A stretch of DNA of 37,571 nucleotides from Vibrio rhodolitus (GTDB taxonomy: Bacteria; Pseudomonadota; Gammaproteobacteria; Enterobacterales; Vibrionaceae), in assembly GCF_003350325.1 (NCBI RefSeq), contig NZ_QLYZ01000029.1, positions 1-37,571 on the forward strand, written 5' to 3'. The notes beneath the pieces were generated by a model. That model searched no databases. It was not told the origin of the DNA and saw only the letters and a program-made list of their open reading frames with translations. The translations under genes and the position numbers were made by a program. Positions 34,545-37,571 of this stretch are shown piece by piece. The stretch's first letter is position 1. Each line of letters opens with the position of its first letter.

Positions 34545-36272
34545 CTAGCTTAGTTTGACAGTTAGATTGTCTGTTTTACAATTCCGCTTTACCTTGTCTA
34601 CCTGGTGATCATGGGCAAACGGGTTGAGATCCACGGTGCGGTTGAAAAGATTTTTCAAGGTGCTTTGATGGCTCACCATAATGATGGTACTGCTCGAAAG
34701 CTCGCGCTGCACTTTTTTAATTAAGGTGCTAGCCGTTGTTTCATCCAAGCTACTGGTTGCTTCATCTAAAATTAGTACGCGTGGCTTTGCGATTAGCGCT
34801 CTGGCTAACGCGAGCTTTTGCTGCTCACCACCAGAGAGTTTTAATGACCATTCGACTTGGCTATCTAGCTCATTTTTAAGATCAGATAAACCGACCGACT
34901 CTAAAGCCGAGAGATAAATCGACGCATCAGACCCTGATTGATTTGGGTAGCTTAAACATTCTCTCAGTGTTGACTGGTTAAGATACGGTTTTTGCGGTAG
35001 CAACAGTACGTCGCTATCGGTTTGATAGTGCCCTTGGTAAAACGGCCACACACCAGCTAGTGTTCTTAGTAAGGTGGATTTACCCAGCCCGCTAGCCCCT
35101 TGAATCATCACTGATTCACCTTGAGCAATATTGAGATCTAGATTGTTGAGGAGTGCTTTACCATTCGGTTGCTGGATATTGAGTTTTGTGCTTTGAATAC
35201 CTTGGTGCTGTTCAGAGCTTCTTGCCTCTTTTTGTAGCAGCTCAGATTTATCCATTGCATCAATAAATTGTCCAAGACGCACCACGGTTGCACTCCAGCG
35301 GGTTAAGTCGTCGTAACTAAAGATAAACCAGCTGAGTGAAGCGTAGACCTTCATAAACGCCATTTTCACTTGGAACAATCCACCAACCGTGATGACTTTT
35401 GCCATCAGTGCTGGAATGGCGGCGAAGTAGGGCACCATAGCCGCAATTTGGTGATAGGTATTGACCACCAACCCCAGTTTCTTCTCTCTTCCCATGAGAG
35501 ATTTCCAGTTAAGCGCAATCTCCTCGAACATTCCGTCTAGGGTCGCTTTTTCGGTTTTTTGACCCTGCATCAATGCGATCTGTTCTGAGCTGTCGCGGTT
35601 GCGAACTAAACGTGCACGGAAGTTTGCTTCACGTTTTTGTTGTTGGTAGAAAAGGTTATGCAGCTTGTGCCCGAAAAAGTGTGTAATGCCTGCACCTAAT
35701 ACGGAATAGATGATAGCGAGCCAAAGTAGGTAGCCAGAAACGGAAAAGTCGGCAAAGACCGGCAACAGAAATCCCGCAGACAAGTTCCAGAGTACGATAC
35801 TAAATGCCGAAAGCGTTGCCACACTTTTGATAAAATTTATCAATAGCTTGAGAGTGTCTGTTGTCAATAACTTAATATCTTCGGCAATACGTTGATCTGG
35901 GTTATCAGGTTCATTAGTGAGCGTTAAATAATAGAAGTTCTGTTTGCTAAGCCAGCGGGTCATAAGTTGCTCTGTAAGCGCGCTTCGCCAACGGATCTCA
36001 ACCCATTGTTGCAGCCATTTTTCATACACTTTTATCAGCACAATTGCAGCGACTAAGCCGACGAACTGCAGTAATAAGTCATAAATTAACGGACCGTCCA
36101 ATGCGGCAAGGGCATCAAAAAACTCTTTGTTCCAGACATTGAGTTTTACCATCACTTGCACAAGCAATAATGAAAGCGTGATCGTCGCGAGCAAGAGCAA
36201 CCAAGAGAGCGCGCTCGCTCGGCTTAGCCAGTAAGGCTTCGAGATAGTGAAAAATTGTTTAAGAATTGCCAT
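34545..36272 (-). CDS. ABC transporter, fused permease and ATPase of the YddA/SbmA-like type
   Basis: The start at ATG 36272 (575 residues) is preferred: AGG precedes it at a proper distance, and MAILKQFFTISKPYW fits the family's N-terminus. The ATG at 36314 would add 14 residues and has a ribosome site only three bases away. Residues 1 to about 330 hold the membrane domain of the SbmA/BacA/ABCD type, with the marker NPDQRIAEDI. The C-terminal ATPase has Walker A GASGLGKST (around residue 400), signature LSGGEQQKLALARAL and Walker B VLILDEATSSLDE. As one polypeptide carries both halves, it probably works as a homodimer. The substrate is unknown; relatives move peptides, fatty acyl compounds or cobalamin. 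It converges with rhlE. Confidence 0.87.
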   Translation of the reverse strand: MAILKQFFTISKPYWLSRASALSWLLLLATITLSLLLVQVMVKLNVWNKEFFDALAALDGPLIYDLLLQFVGLVAAIVLIKVYEKWLQQWVEIRWRSALTEQLMTRWLSKQNFYYLTLTNEPDNPDQRIAEDIKLLTTDTLKLLINFIKSVATLSAFSIVLWNLSAGFLLPVFADFSVSGYLLWLAIIYSVLGAGITHFFGHKLHNLFYQQQKREANFRARLVRNRDSSEQIALMQGQKTEKATLDGMFEEIALNWKSLMGREKKLGLVVNTYHQIAAMVPYFAAIPALMAKVITVGGLFQVKMAFMKVYASLSWFIFSYDDLTRWSATVVRLGQFIDAMDKSELLQKEARSSEQHQGIQSTKLNIQQPNGKALLNNLDLNIAQGESVMIQGASGLGKSTLLRTLAGVWPFYQGHYQTDSDVLLLPQKPYLNQSTLRECLSYPNQSGSDASIYLSALESVGLSDLKNELDSQVEWSLKLSGGEQQKLALARALIAKPRVLILDEATSSLDETTASTLIKKVQRELSSSTIIMVSHQSTLKNLFNRTVDLNPFAHDHQVDKVKRNCKTDNLTVKLS

Positions 36273-36353
36273 GAGAGACCTAAAAATCTCAAGCACATAC
36301 AGCTTGCGCCGCATGTGCCTTATTAGATGTATATAACGAAATTATTGAGCGCT

Positions 36354-37571
36354 TTAAGCTGGGACTAAGGTCGCATCAATCCAGTTATCGGTGTTAAGCA
36401 CCTGTTTTAACAAGTTGTTCAAACTTTCTGCTGTAACACTATCCACCCAAGCAAGGTAGTTTTCGACCGCCGTGAGGCTATCACCGTACTGTGCGGCTGC
36501 TTTGAGGTAACTCATGCGCTGTCGGTCAGTCATATTATCGGCTTGCAATGCATGTTTGGTTTGCGCTACGACCTCATCCAATTCTTGTTTTGTGATGCCT
36601 TGCTGAAGAACCTTATTCAATTCTCGCTGGGCTTGCGCTTTTAGCTCCTGACCACGGGCAGGATCATGACTGTAGCTAACCATGCCATATGCCTGATCAC
36701 GTTCGCGATCTAAACGAATGCCAAAACGCACAGAGTAAACGCCACCGGCAGCTTCACGCAGTGACTCACGCAGACGGTTAGCAATGATGCGGCTTAATAA
36801 GTAGGCTTTATCCTCTAGTTGGCTGCCATAGTTAATATCTTGGTTAAACATCAGGCTAGTGACGGCCATTGGTTCTTCACCTGCAGCGATGTGGATGGTG
36901 TGTTTGCCTTTACCAAACTTAGGCAGTGATTTGGCATGATATTGCTTGCTACTAGGTAAGCTACCCACGTATCGCTGTGCAAGAGCGATGACCTCTTGTG
37001 CGTTTGCATTGCCAACAATAACCAATTGATGCCCCTTTGCGCTTAAAAACAGAGACTGCCACGCGGTGAGTAGATCATCGGCGTTGATATCATGCAGCTG
37101 CTCTTTAGTTAGGCTAAGTAGTTCAGGGTTGTTTACGTAACGAATTTCGTCGATAGCTGTATTAAACTGACCGCTAGAGCTTGTTAGGCGATTTTCAATC
37201 CCACGCTCAATCAGTAGTTGAGTTGCATGCCATAGCTTCTCATCTACCTGTGGGGCGGTGATCTGTAGGTACATATTTTGTAGCCAGTTTTCCAAAGAAC
37301 GTGTGTCTGAAGAGCCAATGAAACCGTGACTGTCTTGATTAACGAATGCCATGATGCGATTTGGATAAGCAGAGTTCAGCATCGTAAGTTGGTCGCTATC
37401 AAATCCACCATAGCCAAATTTGCCCATTTGACGAAGTTGCAGCGCTGCGCGACGCATCTCTGCGGGTAGATGCTGGCTGCCACCCCAACCACGATAATCA
37501 ACAAGCAGTTGATTTGGCGTTTCATCACTGTACTCAAACCAAACTGTGGTGCCATTTTCCAATTGCCACAT
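36354..37571 (-). CDS. M16-family (insulinase-like) zinc peptidase, C-terminal part cut by the window edge
   Basis: The 405 visible residues form the inactive C-terminal half of a large M16 peptidase of the PqqL/pitrilysin-like type. They include VDYRGWGGSQHLP near the visible start, QLVIVGNANAQEVIALAQRY, and the substrate-binding segment LRESLREAAGGVYSVRFG, where the Arg and Tyr of this family are expected. The Met at the very edge is probably internal, because the catalytic HxxEH domain lies upstream outside the window. The protein usually acts in the periplasm or at the outer membrane. Its stop is 81 bp from the ABC transporter start, on the same strand, so co-transcription is possible. 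Confidence 0.87.
   Translation of the reverse strand: MWQLENGTTVWFEYSDETPNQLLVDYRGWGGSQHLPAEMRRAALQLRQMGKFGYGGFDSDQLTMLNSAYPNRIMAFVNQDSHGFIGSSDTRSLENWLQNMYLQITAPQVDEKLWHATQLLIERGIENRLTSSSGQFNTAIDEIRYVNNPELLSLTKEQLHDINADDLLTAWQSLFLSAKGHQLVIVGNANAQEVIALAQRYVGSLPSSKQYHAKSLPKFGKGKHTIHIAAGEEPMAVTSLMFNQDINYGSQLEDKAYLLSRIIANRLRESLREAAGGVYSVRFGIRLDRERDQAYGMVSYSHDPARGQELKAQAQRELNKVLQQGITKQELDEVVAQTKHALQADNMTDRQRMSYLKAAAQYGDSLTAVENYLAWVDSVTAESLNNLLKQVLNTDNWIDATLVPA

Overview
The window looks like a chromosomal segment of a Vibrio or close relative. The evidence is the gene set (a proVWX betaine/proline operon with an N-terminally extended ProW, a DUF2860 outer-membrane protein, a RhlE helicase, and a giant adhesin built from T1SS-143 repeats with a VC_A0849-type C-terminus), the moderate GC content and the codon use. 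The genus is inferred, not proven by a marker gene.

Layout. Bases 1-226 are the right end of an IS3-family element whose terminal repeat stops 19 bp beyond the proX stop codon. Bases 246-3531 (minus strand) are the proV-proW-proX operon for osmoprotectant uptake, preceded by about 500 bp of AT-rich regulatory DNA that may encode a 19-residue hydrophobic peptide. A SAM methyltransferase follows (4031-4732). Next is a divergent pair tied to polyamines: a PuuB-like FAD oxidase (minus) and an orphan PotD-like binding protein (plus). A LysE/RhtB exporter and a GcvA-like LysR regulator form a second divergent pair (7403-8989), followed by a Tat-exported amidase (9138-10697). A DUF2860 outer-membrane protein gene is broken by a one-base frameshift and a premature stop (10834-11831), and an AraC regulator lies downstream. 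A quinone-reductase gene is probably co-transcribed with a small MbcA/ParS/Xre-type toxin-binding-domain protein, and both are divergent from a LysR regulator (13022-15072). katG follows (15283-17463).

The dominant feature is a 15.2-kb gene (17855-33046) for a secreted adhesin of 5063 residues. In order it has an N-terminal retention module of LapA type, a linker, about 18 T1SS-143 modules arranged in a repeating higher-order cycle, about a dozen further Ig/cadherin-like domains, six RTX nonapeptides and a type I secretion signal. No type I exporter, LapG protease or LapD receptor gene is in the window. The usual di-alanine LapG site appears to be altered (TEAG instead of TAAG). The window ends with rhlE, a YddA-type ABC transporter and the C-terminal half of an M16 peptidase.

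Functional themes are osmotic and polyamine adaptation, peroxide and quinone stress defence, and surface attachment. Apart from proVWX and the regulator-target pairs, the genes look like independent transcription units. The most unusual material is in the adhesin: the altered retention site, the module cycle, a covarying cysteine pair and an EF-hand-like insertion. The decaying DUF2860 gene and the orphan toxin-binding-domain protein also deserve a look.
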